A stretch of DNA of 64,000 nucleotides from Nocardia macrotermitis (GCF_009604405.1 NZ_WEGK01000015.1:62001-126000), one strand, 5' to 3'; shown: positions 27,498-36,927, numbered from the stretch's first letter. Numbers and translations: made by a program. The notes: generated by a model from the letters alone, not told the origin.

Positions 27498-28361
27498 TCA
27501 TGCCGTGGCGATCAACGCGACGGACCCCAGTGCTAGCGCCATGCCGATCTTCTGCAACGGACCGGCCCGCTCACCGAGCAGCACCATCGCCAGCAGCACC
27601 GTCGCCGCCGGATACAGGGATCCGATCACGCTGATCAGGGAGAGCAGACCGGAGTGGAAGGCGTACTGCATGGCCACGTTGGCCACCACGTCCAGCACGC
27701 TCACGTAGCACGCCAACCGCAACGGCTCGCCGTGCGGCGCGCGGAACTGCCCGGCGACCAGCGCCACACCCCACACGACCAGCGTCGCGGCCACACGCGA
27801 GAGCAGCACCGGCCACACCCCCGACTCGGGCGTGGTCTCGTGCAAGCTGACGAAGGCGATCCCGAACGCCAGGCCCGAACCCACCGTCAACAGCGCGACC
27901 CGGCGATCGAAGCGCAACTCGCGGCCGCCGGTGATCTCCTCGGTCACCTCGTCGGGCGATTCCCGGCTGACCAGCATCACCGCGATCAACGCGCACCCGA
28001 TCCCGACGTACGCGAGCGGACTCGACCGTTCCCCGAGCACCATCCCGATCACGACCGGAACGCCCGCGACCAGCACCGCCGTCAGCGGCGACACCACCGC
28101 CATCGGCCCGCTGGCCAGCGCCGCGTAGAACCACCACACCGCCAGCCCGCTCGCCACCCCCGAGACCACACCCCACAGCATCGAGCCCAGGTCGCAATGC
28201 CCGCCGACCAGCGGCGCGACGATCGCCAGAATCAACACCGAGAGCGGATAGGACACGATCACCACCCGCAGCGCGGCCACCCGGCGCGACGCGACCCCGC
28301 CCACGAAATCGCTCACGCCGTACCCGACCGCCGCCAGCAACGCCAGCAGAACTCCGATCAA
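27498..28361 (-). CDS. EamA (drug/metabolite exporter) family transporter
   Basis: 287 residues with ten predicted membrane helices in two EamA repeats, starting GVLLALLAAVGYGVSDFVGG. The second repeat ends VLLGERAGPLQKIGMALALG. Its ATG overlaps the smpB stop by 4 bases (28358-28361), so it is translationally coupled to smpB. Substrate unknown. Confidence 0.85.
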   Translation of the reverse strand: MIGVLLALLAAVGYGVSDFVGGVASRRVAALRVVIVSYPLSVLILAIVAPLVGGHCDLGSMLWGVVSGVASGLAVWWFYAALASGPMAVVSPLTAVLVAGVPVVIGMVLGERSSPLAYVGIGCALIAVMLVSRESPDEVTEEITGGRELRFDRRVALLTVGSGLAFGIAFVSLHETTPESGVWPVLLSRVAATLVVWGVALVAGQFRAPHGEPLRLACYVSVLDVVANVAMQYAFHSGLLSLISVIGSLYPAATVLLAMVLLGERAGPLQKIGMALALGSVALIATA

Positions 28362-28831
28362 CGCATGCCCTTCACACGCCGACCGAGCTCTCGAGTCACC
28401 TCCCGCTCCATCGTGCGGCGGGCCAGATCCTGACGTTTGTCGTAGTCCTGCTTACCCTTGGCCAGGGCGAGTTCCACCTTGACCTTGCCGTCGGAGAAGT
28501 ACATCGACAGCGGCACCAGGGTCTGATTGCTCTCCTTCACCTTGCCGGTGAGTTTGTCGATCTCCCGGCGGTGCATCAGCAGTTTGCGGGTGCGGCGCGG
28601 CGCGTGGTTCGTCCAGGTGCCGTGCCCGTATTCGGGAATGTGCAGCCCCCGCAGCCACACCTCACCGTCGTCGATGGTGGCGTACGCGTCCACCAGCGAC
28701 GCCTTACCCTCGCGCAGGCTCTTGACCTCGGTACCCACCAGCGCGACCCCGGCCTCGTAGGTATCGAGGATCGCGTAGTTGTGCCGCGCCCGCCGATTGG
28801 TGGCGATGACCTTGCGCCCCTGCTCCTTCAT
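28358..28831 (-). CDS. smpB: SsrA-binding protein SmpB
   Basis: 157 residues from ATG 28831, preceded by AGAAGG at 6 bases; a GTG two codons upstream is less well placed. It has the oligonucleotide-binding fold motifs NRRARHNYAILDTYEAGVAL, GTEVKSLR and LLMHRREI, and a basic C-terminal tail for the ribosomal decoding centre. It delivers tmRNA (ssrA, 3.9 kb away) to stalled ribosomes. In M. tuberculosis smpB directly follows ftsX; here a block with recQ, yeiH-like and other genes lies between. Confidence 0.96.
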   Translation of the reverse strand: MKEQGRKVIATNRRARHNYAILDTYEAGVALVGTEVKSLREGKASLVDAYATIDDGEVWLRGLHIPEYGHGTWTNHAPRRTRKLLMHRREIDKLTGKVKESNQTLVPLSMYFSDGKVKVELALAKGKQDYDKRQDLARRTMEREVTRELGRRVKGMR

Positions 28832-29006
28832 GTACACCCTTCTAACACATCCGCCCTGGTGAGCGGCAATCGATTATCGCCGCCACCGGGACACTCACAC
28901 CATCCGGCCTCGTTGGGGCCGCACCCCTTCCGGTGGATCAACAACGCGTCGCCGCGAAAACATCCTGGCGGGGCAAGCCTTGTCAGCGGCGGGAACCGGG
29001 TCGGCC

Positions 29007-30059
29007 CTACCCGGCGATCAACACCCCCGCGAACGCGATCGCACCCACCCAGACAGTGGACAGCACCGCCAGGATCAGGGGGCGAGCGCCGACCTTGACG
29101 AGGGTGGTGGCGCGGACGCCGCAGCCGAGGGCGAACATCGCGGCGGTCAGCAGGATCGTCTGCGTGGTCTCGGCGTTGTCGAGGATCACGTGCGGGAGCA
29201 GGCCCGAGGAGCGCAGCGCGACGCAGGCGAGGAAGGCCACGACGAACAGCGGGATGAGTGGCGGACGTTTCACCTCGGCGTTCGCGCCGAGCCGATTGCG
29301 TTGGCGCACACCGAGAATCAGCGTCACCGGGGCCAGCATCAGGACGCGGGCGAGTTTCACCACCACCGCGACGCCCAGCGCCGCACCACCGATCGCGCTC
29401 CCGGCCGCGACGACCTGCGCGACCTCGTGAATCGAACCACCCGCCCAGAGCCCGGCGCGCTCATCGGAGAGGCCGAACGCGTGCGACAGCAGCGGCACGA
29501 CCGGAATCATCAGCGTGCCGAACAGGATGACCAGCGCGACCCCGGCGACCACCTCCTGTTCGTCGGCGTCGATGACACCGTCCACCGCGGCGACGGCGGC
29601 GGCGCCGCAGATGGAGAATCCGCAGGCGATCAGCAGGCGTTGCGTCCAGCCGATACCGAGCAGTTTTCCGGCGAACATGGTTCCGGTGATTCCCAGCGAA
29701 ACTATCGCCACCACGACGATGATCATGTCCCAGCCGAGATCGATGATATTGCGGAGTACGAGTTGCAGACCGAGTAGCGCCACGCCGATGCGCAGCAGTC
29801 GCTTGGCGGAGAATTGCAGTCCCGGTTGAATGCGCTCGGGGATTCGGACCACGTTCGTCAGTACGGCACCGAGGATTATGGCGACCAGGAGCGGGCTGAT
29901 GGTCGGCAGGAAGTAATTCACCGTCATCGATATCGCCGTGGCAATGGTGACCATCGACAATCCCGGCACCAGCGCCGATACCGCGATTCTCGGATGCGCC
30001 CGGTTCGCCGTCACATCTTTCTCGACAACTGCCACTTCCGTATTCAGCCGACTGCTCAT
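29007..30059 (-). CDS. YeiH-type putative sulfate exporter family protein
   Basis: 350 residues from ATG 30059; an in-frame start 14 codons upstream is possible. About ten membrane helices. Family signatures include LLRIGVALLGLQLVL, CGFSICGAAAVAAVDGVI and SIHEVAQVVAAGSAIG. The YeiH family is divergent from its LysR regulator YeiE in enterobacteria, where it is linked to sulfite or cysteine stress. The same layout here (LysR gene at 30161) supports the assignment. Confidence 0.85.
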   Translation of the reverse strand: MSSRLNTEVAVVEKDVTANRAHPRIAVSALVPGLSMVTIATAISMTVNYFLPTISPLLVAIILGAVLTNVVRIPERIQPGLQFSAKRLLRIGVALLGLQLVLRNIIDLGWDMIIVVVAIVSLGITGTMFAGKLLGIGWTQRLLIACGFSICGAAAVAAVDGVIDADEQEVVAGVALVILFGTLMIPVVPLLSHAFGLSDERAGLWAGGSIHEVAQVVAAGSAIGGAALGVAVVVKLARVLMLAPVTLILGVRQRNRLGANAEVKRPPLIPLFVVAFLACVALRSSGLLPHVILDNAETTQTILLTAAMFALGCGVRATTLVKVGARPLILAVLSTVWVGAIAFAGVLIAG

Positions 30060-30160
30060 GCTTTCACATTCGAGCATTTTCCCCGGATGCGGAAGCACCA
30101 TTCTCTACATGAGGCCATATCAGATGGACATACCCCCTGACCGGGCGATATCGTGGACGC

Positions 30161-31090
30161 ATGTCCAGGCGTCTTCCCGACTTCGGTGCGTTGGAGCTGC
30201 TGGTAGGGGTCGACGACTACGGGAGTTTGAGTGCCGCGGGGCGGCGGCTGGGGATTCCGCAACCCAATGCGAGCCGGGCGATCCAGCGGTTGGAGCGGCA
30301 GTTCGGCGTCCCGCTGTTGCAGCGCAGAACCAGCGGATCCACGTTGACGCCGCAGGGCACGGTCGTCGCGCACTGGGCGCGCATCGTCCTGGCCGATACC
30401 GATAAACTCCTCGACGTCGTGCAGGGCCTGCGCGTCGGGCATTCGGCGGAACTCACCGTCGGAGCGAGTATGACGGTGGCCGAACACCTGATGCCGCGCT
30501 GGCTCGGGCAATTACGCGGATTGCATCCGGAAATGACCGTTCATCTCGAGGTCTATAATTCCGCCACCGTATTCGAAAAAGTTCTGAACGGCGAATACAC
30601 CATCGGCTTCGTGGAATCGCCGACCGTTCCGCAGGAATTGCACGGCATCGCGGTCGGGCGGGACGAACTCGTCGTCGTGGTGCATCCCGAACATCCGTGG
30701 GCCGGTGGGAAACATCCCATTCCGATCGCCGAATTGGCGAGCACACCGCTGGTGGTCCGAGAACCCGGATCCGGTATGCGAACCACCCTGGACATGGCAT
30801 TACAGGAATACGATCGCGCCGAACCACTACTGGAACTGGGCAGTGCGGCGGCCATTCGCACCAGCGTGCTGGAGGGCGTCGGCCCGGCCGTGCTGAGCAC
30901 ATTGGCCGTGCGCGATCACATCGCCTCCGGCGCGCTGCGGACCGTCGACGTCGAGGGACTGGACCTCACCAGAATTCTGCGAGCGGTATGGCGATCACCC
31001 CGCAAACTCGACGGCCCCGCAGGCGAACTCGTGCAGCTCGCCTGCGGCGGATCCCGAAACGACAGTGCCGCAACGGGATCCGCGCGATAG
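30161..31090 (+). CDS. LysR-family regulator, YeiE-like
   Basis: 309 residues. Helix-turn-helix: YGSLSAAGRRLGIPQPNASRAIQRLE, cut here to GSLSAAGRRLGIPQPNAS as core. The C-terminal domain has SPTVPQELHGIAVGRDELVV and REPGSGMRTTLD, the latter typical of CysB/YeiE-like effector domains. It is divergent from the YeiH-type transporter and probably activates it. The shared intergenic region is 101 bases. Confidence 0.85.
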   Translation: MSRRLPDFGALELLVGVDDYGSLSAAGRRLGIPQPNASRAIQRLERQFGVPLLQRRTSGSTLTPQGTVVAHWARIVLADTDKLLDVVQGLRVGHSAELTVGASMTVAEHLMPRWLGQLRGLHPEMTVHLEVYNSATVFEKVLNGEYTIGFVESPTVPQELHGIAVGRDELVVVVHPEHPWAGGKHPIPIAELASTPLVVREPGSGMRTTLDMALQEYDRAEPLLELGSAAAIRTSVLEGVGPAVLSTLAVRDHIASGALRTVDVEGLDLTRILRAVWRSPRKLDGPAGELVQLACGGSRNDSAATGSAR

Positions 31091-31212
31091 CCCGATGAGG
31101 ACCCGCCGGACGGGTTCGAGACCGGGTTCAGCGGACGGGTCCGAAACCTGGGTACAGCGGTCAGGCCCGAAGACGGATGCAGCAGCCAGGCCCACGACAG
31201 CTTCGACCGACG

Positions 31213-31842
31213 TCAGGCTCCGGCTTGGATCGGACCGATGTGGGCGGCGGCCGCACCGGACGCCTTGTCTGCGTTGTCGACCGGGCTGCTCGGAGTCCAC
31301 GGGACCGAGAGTTGCGTGGTCTCGTTCGGGGGCGTGACCGAGACCGTCGTGGGGGTCCACAGGATTCGCCGTTCGCCCGGCGGAATGCTGCTCGACGGGT
31401 CGATGTAGTAGATGAGGCTGTGCGCGCTCGCGCCCGGGGCGACCGTCACCGGGGACGGATCGCCCACGCGCGGAAGGGAATACGTCGATCCGGGACCGAC
31501 CAGGTCGACGCCCGGGAAGCCGGACAGCACACAGGCGTGCGTCGAGTGGTTGGTGAAGATGAGCGGCAGGTTGTAGTGCGTGCCGGCGGCACCGAGTTCA
31601 CCCTGGACGTTCACCGGAACTTCCTGCGGGGTACCGAGCTTGGCCGCGAGGTCCGAGGTGTGGCAGGGCGAAGCGGTGTCCGATCCGCGCGCGGCCGAAG
31701 CTTGGGCGGATGTCGCCTGCTGCGCGGACGATGCCTGCGGTGTCGTCCCCGGCACCGCCGAATCGTTGCTCTGACACGCCGAGACCGACAGCGCGAGCCC
31801 AGCAGCGACAACAGCGATCCCCACCGAATTCCGGTATTTCAC
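31213..31842 (-). CDS. DUF4232-type secreted lipoprotein
   Basis: 209 residues from GTG 31842, which has GGGAG 5 bases upstream. Signal peptide with lipobox LSVSAC. A Ser/Ala/Thr-rich linker (about 25-55) leads into a beta-sandwich with PLIFTNHSTHACVLSGFPGV, the DUF4232 motif, and two cysteines. The family is common in Streptomyces and Nocardia cell envelopes and has no known function. Confidence 0.78.
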   Translation of the reverse strand: MKYRNSVGIAVVAAGLALSVSACQSNDSAVPGTTPQASSAQQATSAQASAARGSDTASPCHTSDLAAKLGTPQEVPVNVQGELGAAGTHYNLPLIFTNHSTHACVLSGFPGVDLVGPGSTYSLPRVGDPSPVTVAPGASAHSLIYYIDPSSSIPPGERRILWTPTTVSVTPPNETTQLSVPWTPSSPVDNADKASGAAAAHIGPIQAGA

Positions 31843-31962
31843 ACACACTCCCGTTGATCCATCGATATACGAAAAAGACTCCGTCGACCTCGCACACCCG
31901 ACGCTATCGGTTACCGGCGCGCAGTGCTGTATCGACCGGTCCCGAACCGGATTCCGACCCGA

Positions 31963-32205
31963 TCAGCCGACGTGGACCTGGAGGTACAAGACCAGCAAGG
32001 CAATCCACAACACCAGCAGGACGACCGTCGAAACCCGGGGATGCCCCAGCCGACGGTAGGTGTGCGGGCGCAACCAGCCCGTGTCGACGATGCCATCGAT
32101 CCCCCGCGCGCGGATTCCGCCGGGCTCGGGTGCGTCCGCCTGGTCCCGATCGGAACCGCCGGATTGCGAATCGCCGCCATCGGAGTGATGGTCGTGGTGA
32201 ACCAT
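31963..32205 (-). CDS. Small membrane protein, paralogue of the neighbour at 32295
   Basis: 80 residues. A His/Asp-rich polar N-terminus, then a single C-terminal helix: LGHPRVSTVVLLVLWIALLV. The last 30 residues are shared with the 77-residue protein encoded just upstream (LGxPRVSTxVL then LYL). Probably a C-tail-anchored protein with its N-terminus in the cytoplasm. No obvious ribosome binding site. Family not recognised. Confidence 0.6.
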   Translation of the reverse strand: MVHHDHHSDGGDSQSGGSDRDQADAPEPGGIRARGIDGIVDTGWLRPHTYRRLGHPRVSTVVLLVLWIALLVLYLQVHVG

Positions 32206-32294
32206 GTCGGAACGCTATCCGGGTGTACCTGTGCGCGTGCGCAATTCGCGCGAATCGGAACCGGTTCGTGCGGCGAGGGCACATTTACGCCACC

Positions 32295-32528
32295 TCATAC
32301 CGGACGTATCTCCAGATACAGGGCCAGCGCGGCGACCCAGACCGACATCAGCACCAGCGTGGACACCCGAGGCCGACCGAGCTGCTGCCGCCGAGGCCAC
32401 AACCGACGGTGCCGGGTATGCCCCGGAACATCCGGATGCGGCTCGGCATCGGGCCCCGTCACCGTCAGGGTCGGCATCTCGACGGGGCCCGCGCCACCAC
32501 CGATCACATCGTCGTTACCGAGCGTCAT
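32295..32528 (-). CDS. Small membrane protein, paralogue of the neighbour at 31963
   Basis: 77 residues with a polar N-terminus and C-terminal helix LGRPRVSTLVLMSVWVAALA followed by LYLEI. Matches the 80-residue protein downstream over its C-terminal third only; the N-termini have diverged. Both lie between recQ and the DUF4232 lipoprotein gene on the same strand. Confidence 0.6.
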   Translation of the reverse strand: MTLGNDDVIGGGAGPVEMPTLTVTGPDAEPHPDVPGHTRHRRLWPRRQQLGRPRVSTLVLMSVWVAALALYLEIRPV

Positions 32529-32617
32529 ATCGAAAAGTTACCCACCTTCCGCCTCCCGATAAACGGATCGCCCCGCTCTCATTCCGCTACACCTGTGTAC
32601 AGCGAACAGATCCACAC

Positions 32618-35143
32618 TCAGTAAGCATCATCCGGCGGCGGCTCGAAATCCCAGTCCGGCGGCGGCTCCTGATCCCACCCCGACGCCTCGGCAACCACTT
32701 CCCGAGACACCTGCGCCCGACCCGCCCCCCGCCCCCGAGACCCCGCACCCCCATTCTCGGCACGCCCACTCCCCCCACGCCCGGCCTCAGCGCGCCGGGT
32801 CTCGACACCAGCTCCCGCCCGCCCACTCCCAACACGCGCGCTCCCAGCCGGATCCTCCGTTCCCGCGCCTTCCCCGCGCCCGCCCTCAGCACGACCGCTC
32901 CCAAGACGATCGGCCTCCGCACGACCGCCCCCAGCACGACCAGCCGCAGCATGACCACTCCCAGCACGACCAGTTTCGGCACGTCCGGCCTCAGCACGAC
33001 CGCTTACGTCGCTACCGCTCCCAGCACGGCTCCCCTCCCCACCGCCGCTCCCAGCACGCCCGGCTCCCGCACGGCTGCTCACATCACCGCCGCTCCCAGC
33101 CTGCCCAGCTTCCGCACGCGCAGCCCCGGCATCCGCACCCCCGGCCTGTCCACTCTCAACACGACCGCTCTCGAAGCGCGTGTTCGAACCACCGCGAGAC
33201 CGCCCGGAACCGACATCCCCCGACGCCGCGGAACCACCCGACTCGCCCGAATCCCCTTCCCCCGCAACCGTTTCCAAAACACCCTCACCATATTTGGCGA
33301 GCTTGTTCTCCCCGATACCGCTGATCTCCCCCAACTGCGCCAGGCTCGTCGGCCGACGTGCGGCGATCTCGCGCAACGTCGCGTCATGGAAGACCACGTA
33401 CGCCGGAACGCCCTGCTCTTTCGCCGTAGCGCCACGCCAGGCCCGCAGTCGCTCGAACAGCCCCGAATCACCCGGGGCCAGATCCACGGCGGGGCGAGAT
33501 GTCTTGGCGCGCGGCGCTTTCGCCGGTTTGACCCGTTCGGGCTCCCGCCGCAGCGCGACCTGACGCCCCTTGAACAGCACCTCCTCGCTGGCCTCGGTGA
33601 GCACCAGCACGCCGTAGTCGCCGTGCACCGCCAGCAGCCCCTGTGCCAGCAACTGCCGCACCGCGCCGCGCCATTCGACATCGCGCAGCTCCGCGCCGAC
33701 GCCGAACACCTTCAGCTCATTGTGCTTGTGCTGCAACACTTTCGGATTGGACTTGCCGACCAGGATGTCGACGATGTGTCCGGCCCCGAAGCTCTGCCCG
33801 CGCTCACGCTTCAACCGCAGCACCGTGGAGAGCACCTTCTGCGCGGCGACCGTGCCGTCCCAGGATTCGGGCGGGGTCAGGCAGGTGTCGCAGTTGCCGC
33901 AGGGCTCGCCGCTCTGGCCGAAATAGGCCAGCAGCTGGGTGCGGCGGCACTGCACCGTCTCGCACAGCGCCAACATCGCGTCCAGATGCAGTTGCAACTG
34001 GCGGCGGTGCGCGGCGTCGCCCTCGGAGGAGTCGATCATCTTGCGCTGCTGCACGACGTCGTTGAGGCCGTACACCATCCAGGCGGTGGACGGTTGCCCG
34101 TCACGACCGGCGCGACCGGTCTCCTGGTAGTAGCCCTCCACCGATTTGGGCAGGTCGAGATGGGCGACGAACCGCACATCGGGCTTGTCGATACCCATGC
34201 CGAACGCGATCGTCGCCACCACGACCAACCCGTCCTCCCGCAGGAACCGCGACTGGTTCGCCGCGCGGGTGCGGGCATCGAGCCCGGCGTGATACGGCAC
34301 TGCCTCGATGCCGTTGCGGGTCAGGAATTCGGCCGTCTTCTCCACCGAATTGCGCGAGAGGCAGTAGACGATCCCCGCGTCACCGGCGTGTTCGGAGCTG
34401 ATGAAGCTCAGCAGCTGCTGATCGGCCCGGTTCTTCGGCTCGATCCGGTACTGGATATTGGGCCGGTCGAAGCCCGCGACGAAATGTCTCGCACCCGTCA
34501 GATCCAGGCGTTCGGCGATCTCGCGGCGGGTGGCCTCGGTGGCGGTGGCGGTCAGCGCGATGCGCGGCACATCGGGCCAACGCTCGTGCAGCACCGACAA
34601 CGCCAGATAGTCGGGCCGGAAATCGTGACCCCACTGCGAGACGCAGTGCGCCTCGTCGATCGCGAACACCGACACCGTGGCCTTGTCCAGCAGTTGCAGC
34701 GTGGATTCCAGCCGCAACCGCTCGGGCGCGAGGTAGAGCACGTCGAGTTCGCCGACGACGAACTGCTGCTCCATGGTCCGGCGCTCATCGGGGAACTGGG
34801 TGGAGTTCAGGAATCCCGCACGCACGCCGAGGGCATTGAGCGCGTCGACCTGATCCTGCATGAGCGCGATGAGGGGCGAGATCACCACGCCGACACCGGA
34901 ACGCACCAGCGCGGGGATCTGATAGCACAGCGATTTACCGCCACCGGTCGGCATCAGCACCAGTGCGTCGCCACCCTCGATCACCTGGGTGACGATCTCG
35001 TGCTGTAACCCACGGAAGCTGTCGTAGCCGAATACGCGCCGCAGAACCTGTTGCGCCGCATCGGGTTCGGCCCCCGTGCCGGACCGATCGATCAGCGAAC
35101 CGGCCACCGTCTCGAGCGTCTCCTGCGAACTCACCCTCGACAT
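32618..35143 (-). CDS. recQ: ATP-dependent DNA helicase RecQ with a long repetitive C-terminal tail
   Basis: 841 residues from ATG 35143. Helicase motifs: MPTGGGKSLCYQ (I), AIDEAHCVSQWGHDFR (II), ALTATA (III), ETGRAGRDG (VI). The zinc-binding cysteines (CRR, then CGNCDTC), RQC winged helix and an HRDC domain (about 585-645) follow. The remaining 190 residues are Gly/Ser/Arg/Ala repeats (GRAEAGRAGSG type), then an acidic aromatic tip PPPDWDFEPPPDDAY. It unwinds DNA in recombination and repair. The tail is unusual for RecQ and is probably disordered and nucleic-acid binding. Confidence 0.93.
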   Translation of the reverse strand: MSRVSSQETLETVAGSLIDRSGTGAEPDAAQQVLRRVFGYDSFRGLQHEIVTQVIEGGDALVLMPTGGGKSLCYQIPALVRSGVGVVISPLIALMQDQVDALNALGVRAGFLNSTQFPDERRTMEQQFVVGELDVLYLAPERLRLESTLQLLDKATVSVFAIDEAHCVSQWGHDFRPDYLALSVLHERWPDVPRIALTATATEATRREIAERLDLTGARHFVAGFDRPNIQYRIEPKNRADQQLLSFISSEHAGDAGIVYCLSRNSVEKTAEFLTRNGIEAVPYHAGLDARTRAANQSRFLREDGLVVVATIAFGMGIDKPDVRFVAHLDLPKSVEGYYQETGRAGRDGQPSTAWMVYGLNDVVQQRKMIDSSEGDAAHRRQLQLHLDAMLALCETVQCRRTQLLAYFGQSGEPCGNCDTCLTPPESWDGTVAAQKVLSTVLRLKRERGQSFGAGHIVDILVGKSNPKVLQHKHNELKVFGVGAELRDVEWRGAVRQLLAQGLLAVHGDYGVLVLTEASEEVLFKGRQVALRREPERVKPAKAPRAKTSRPAVDLAPGDSGLFERLRAWRGATAKEQGVPAYVVFHDATLREIAARRPTSLAQLGEISGIGENKLAKYGEGVLETVAGEGDSGESGGSAASGDVGSGRSRGGSNTRFESGRVESGQAGGADAGAARAEAGQAGSGGDVSSRAGAGRAGSGGGEGSRAGSGSDVSGRAEAGRAETGRAGSGHAAAGRAGGGRAEADRLGSGRAEGGRGEGAGTEDPAGSARVGSGRAGAGVETRRAEAGRGGSGRAENGGAGSRGRGAGRAQVSREVVAEASGWDQEPPPDWDFEPPPDDAY
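32750..33190. repeat. Degenerate short tandem repeats encoding the RecQ tail
   Basis: CAGCACGACC-like 10-mers recur at irregular 12- to 30-base intervals (plus-strand view). The repeats keep the recQ reading frame and encode GRA/AGR/SGR units. Such arrays expand and contract by slippage, so length may vary between strains. Confidence 0.6.
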
Positions 35144-35204
35144 CCTACGGATGCTCACCGACCGCGCCAGTGCTCTCCCGCAGCCGCACCCATTACATAC
35201 ACAA

Positions 35205-35235
35205 CGCACCCGCTCCGGCGTTCGGAACGGGTGCG
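35205..35235 (-). terminator. Hairpin terminator after ftsX
   Basis: CGCACCCG and CGGGTGCG pair as an outer 8-bp stem, with TCCG/CGGA as an inner 4-bp stem and a GCGTT loop. It lies 23 bases past the ftsX stop. No long T run, as usual in high-GC actinobacteria. Confidence 0.65.
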
Positions 35236-35257
35236 TGAATGTGCAAGGGGTGCGGAA

Positions 35258-36163
35258 TTATTCGCGAACGTAGTACCGCAACGTCCCGTACGCCGTCGCC
35301 GCCGCGAACACGATGCCCACCGGAACGATCGTCATCGCGACCAGCACCACGTCGTCACTGGTGATCCGCGGGAACACCTTCGATTCGAACAGCGACCCCA
35401 GCGCCTGATCGATCACCAGCGGCCGCGCCGCCAGCAGCCCGAGCACCGCCAGCACCGAGCCGACCACCGCCGCGGCCACCGCCTCGAGCAGGAACGGCAA
35501 CTGCGTGTACCAGCGGCTCGCGCCGACCAGCCGCATGATGCCGACCTCCTCGCGCCGGGTGAACGCCGCGATCTGCACCATGTTCGCGATCAGCAGGATC
35601 GCCGCGAACGCCTGCAACACCGCCAGCCCGAACGCCGCGTTGCGCAACCCGTCGAACAGGCTGACCAGCCGGTCGACCACATCCTTGTCGTTGCGCACGA
35701 ACTTCACCCCGGGCCGGGCCTGGAACTTCTGCAGGATGCTCGGATACGCGTCGGCGTCGGTCATCTTGATCCGCAACGAGGCCGGCAGCGGCGACTGCGC
35801 GACGTAAGCGGCCAGCTCCGGCTGATCCTTGAAGGTCTTCTCCTTCGCCTCCCGGATCGCGTCCGCGCGGCTCAGATACTGCACCGACACCACGCCCTCG
35901 GTGCTCTTCACATCCGCCAGCAGCGTCTTGCACGGATCCTTCGAGCAGTCCACATCGGTCGCCGACACCGTGTCGTCCAGGTACAGCCGCACCTCGAGCC
36001 GGTCCAGGAAGTACTGCTGGGTCTTGTCGGCCATCTTCACCGCGAGCAGACCGCCACCGAGCATGGTCAGCGAGACCGCGGTGGTCAGGATCATCGCGAT
36101 CGTCATGGTGACGTTGCGGCGCAGGCCGTTGAGGACCTCGCTGAGCAGGAACGCGCCGCGCAT
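35258..36163 (-). CDS. ftsX: Cell division protein FtsX
   Basis: 301 residues. N-terminal membrane helix, a large extracellular loop (about 45-170) containing a conserved pair of cysteines (DCSKDPCK), then three helices with AFTRREEVGIMRLVGASRWY, the FtsX C-terminal signature. With FtsE it forms an ABC-like complex that activates peptidoglycan hydrolases (RipC in mycobacteria) at the septum. The start overlaps the ftsE stop as TAATG. Confidence 0.95.
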   Translation of the reverse strand: MRGAFLLSEVLNGLRRNVTMTIAMILTTAVSLTMLGGGLLAVKMADKTQQYFLDRLEVRLYLDDTVSATDVDCSKDPCKTLLADVKSTEGVVSVQYLSRADAIREAKEKTFKDQPELAAYVAQSPLPASLRIKMTDADAYPSILQKFQARPGVKFVRNDKDVVDRLVSLFDGLRNAAFGLAVLQAFAAILLIANMVQIAAFTRREEVGIMRLVGASRWYTQLPFLLEAVAAAVVGSVLAVLGLLAARPLVIDQALGSLFESKVFPRITSDDVVLVAMTIVPVGIVFAAATAYGTLRYYVRE

Positions 36164-36852
36164 TACCGGCCCACCCCGTACACACCGGTCGCCTCGTCGC
36201 GAACCAGGCGGCCGCGATCGAGCTCCACCACGCGCCGCCGCATCGCGTCCACGATGTGGTTGTCGTGCGTGGCCATCAGCACCGTGGTGCCCACGCGGTT
36301 GATCCTCTCGAGCAGGGTCATGATGTCCTGACTGGTATCGGGGTCCAGGTTGCCGGTGGGCTCGTCGGCCAGCAGCACCAGCGGCCGGTTCACGAACGCC
36401 CGCGCGATCGCGACGCGCTGCTGCTCACCGCCGGACAGCTCGCTGGGCAACCGGTCCGCCTTACCGGACAGGCCGACCAGGTCCAGCGCCTCGGGCACCG
36501 CGCGATTGATGAACTTGCGATTCTTGCCGATCACCTCGAGCGCGAAGGCCACGTTCTGCTCCACGGTCTTCTGCTGCAACAGCCGGAAGTCCTGGAACAC
36601 GCAGCCGATCCGCTGCCGCAGCTTGGGCACCTTGCGCCCGGCCAGGCGGTCCACCCGGAAGTCCGCGACGTGCACCTCGCCCGTGGTGGGGCGCTCCTCC
36701 TTGAGCAGCAGTCGCATGAACGTCGACTTACCCGATCCGGACGGTCCGATGATGAACAGGAACTCGCCCTTTTCCACCTCGACCGAAACATTGTCCAACG
36801 CCGGACGGGTCGAGGTTTTGTACGACTTGGTGACGTTCCGCAGGGTGATCAC
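36163..36852 (-). CDS. ftsE: Cell division ATP-binding protein FtsE
   Basis: 229 residues from GTG 36852, the usual FtsE length. Walker A is GPSGSGKST, the signature LSGGEQQRVAIARAF, Walker B LLADEPTGNLDPDTS, and H-loop ATHD. Partner of FtsX encoded by the overlapping downstream gene. Confidence 0.95.
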   Translation of the reverse strand: MITLRNVTKSYKTSTRPALDNVSVEVEKGEFLFIIGPSGSGKSTFMRLLLKEERPTTGEVHVADFRVDRLAGRKVPKLRQRIGCVFQDFRLLQQKTVEQNVAFALEVIGKNRKFINRAVPEALDLVGLSGKADRLPSELSGGEQQRVAIARAFVNRPLVLLADEPTGNLDPDTSQDIMTLLERINRVGTTVLMATHDNHIVDAMRRRVVELDRGRLVRDEATGVYGVGR

Positions 36853-36927
36853 GAGGTGCCAGTGTAGCCAGCAATGCAAGCGCTCTCCGCAGCACATACC
36901 CGGTAATTGCCGGGTGGCACATTCGGG

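Noticed and set aside
32750..33190. CRISPR-like repeats
   Set aside because: Spacing is irregular, units are short and degenerate, and all keep the recQ frame. They encode the RecQ tail.
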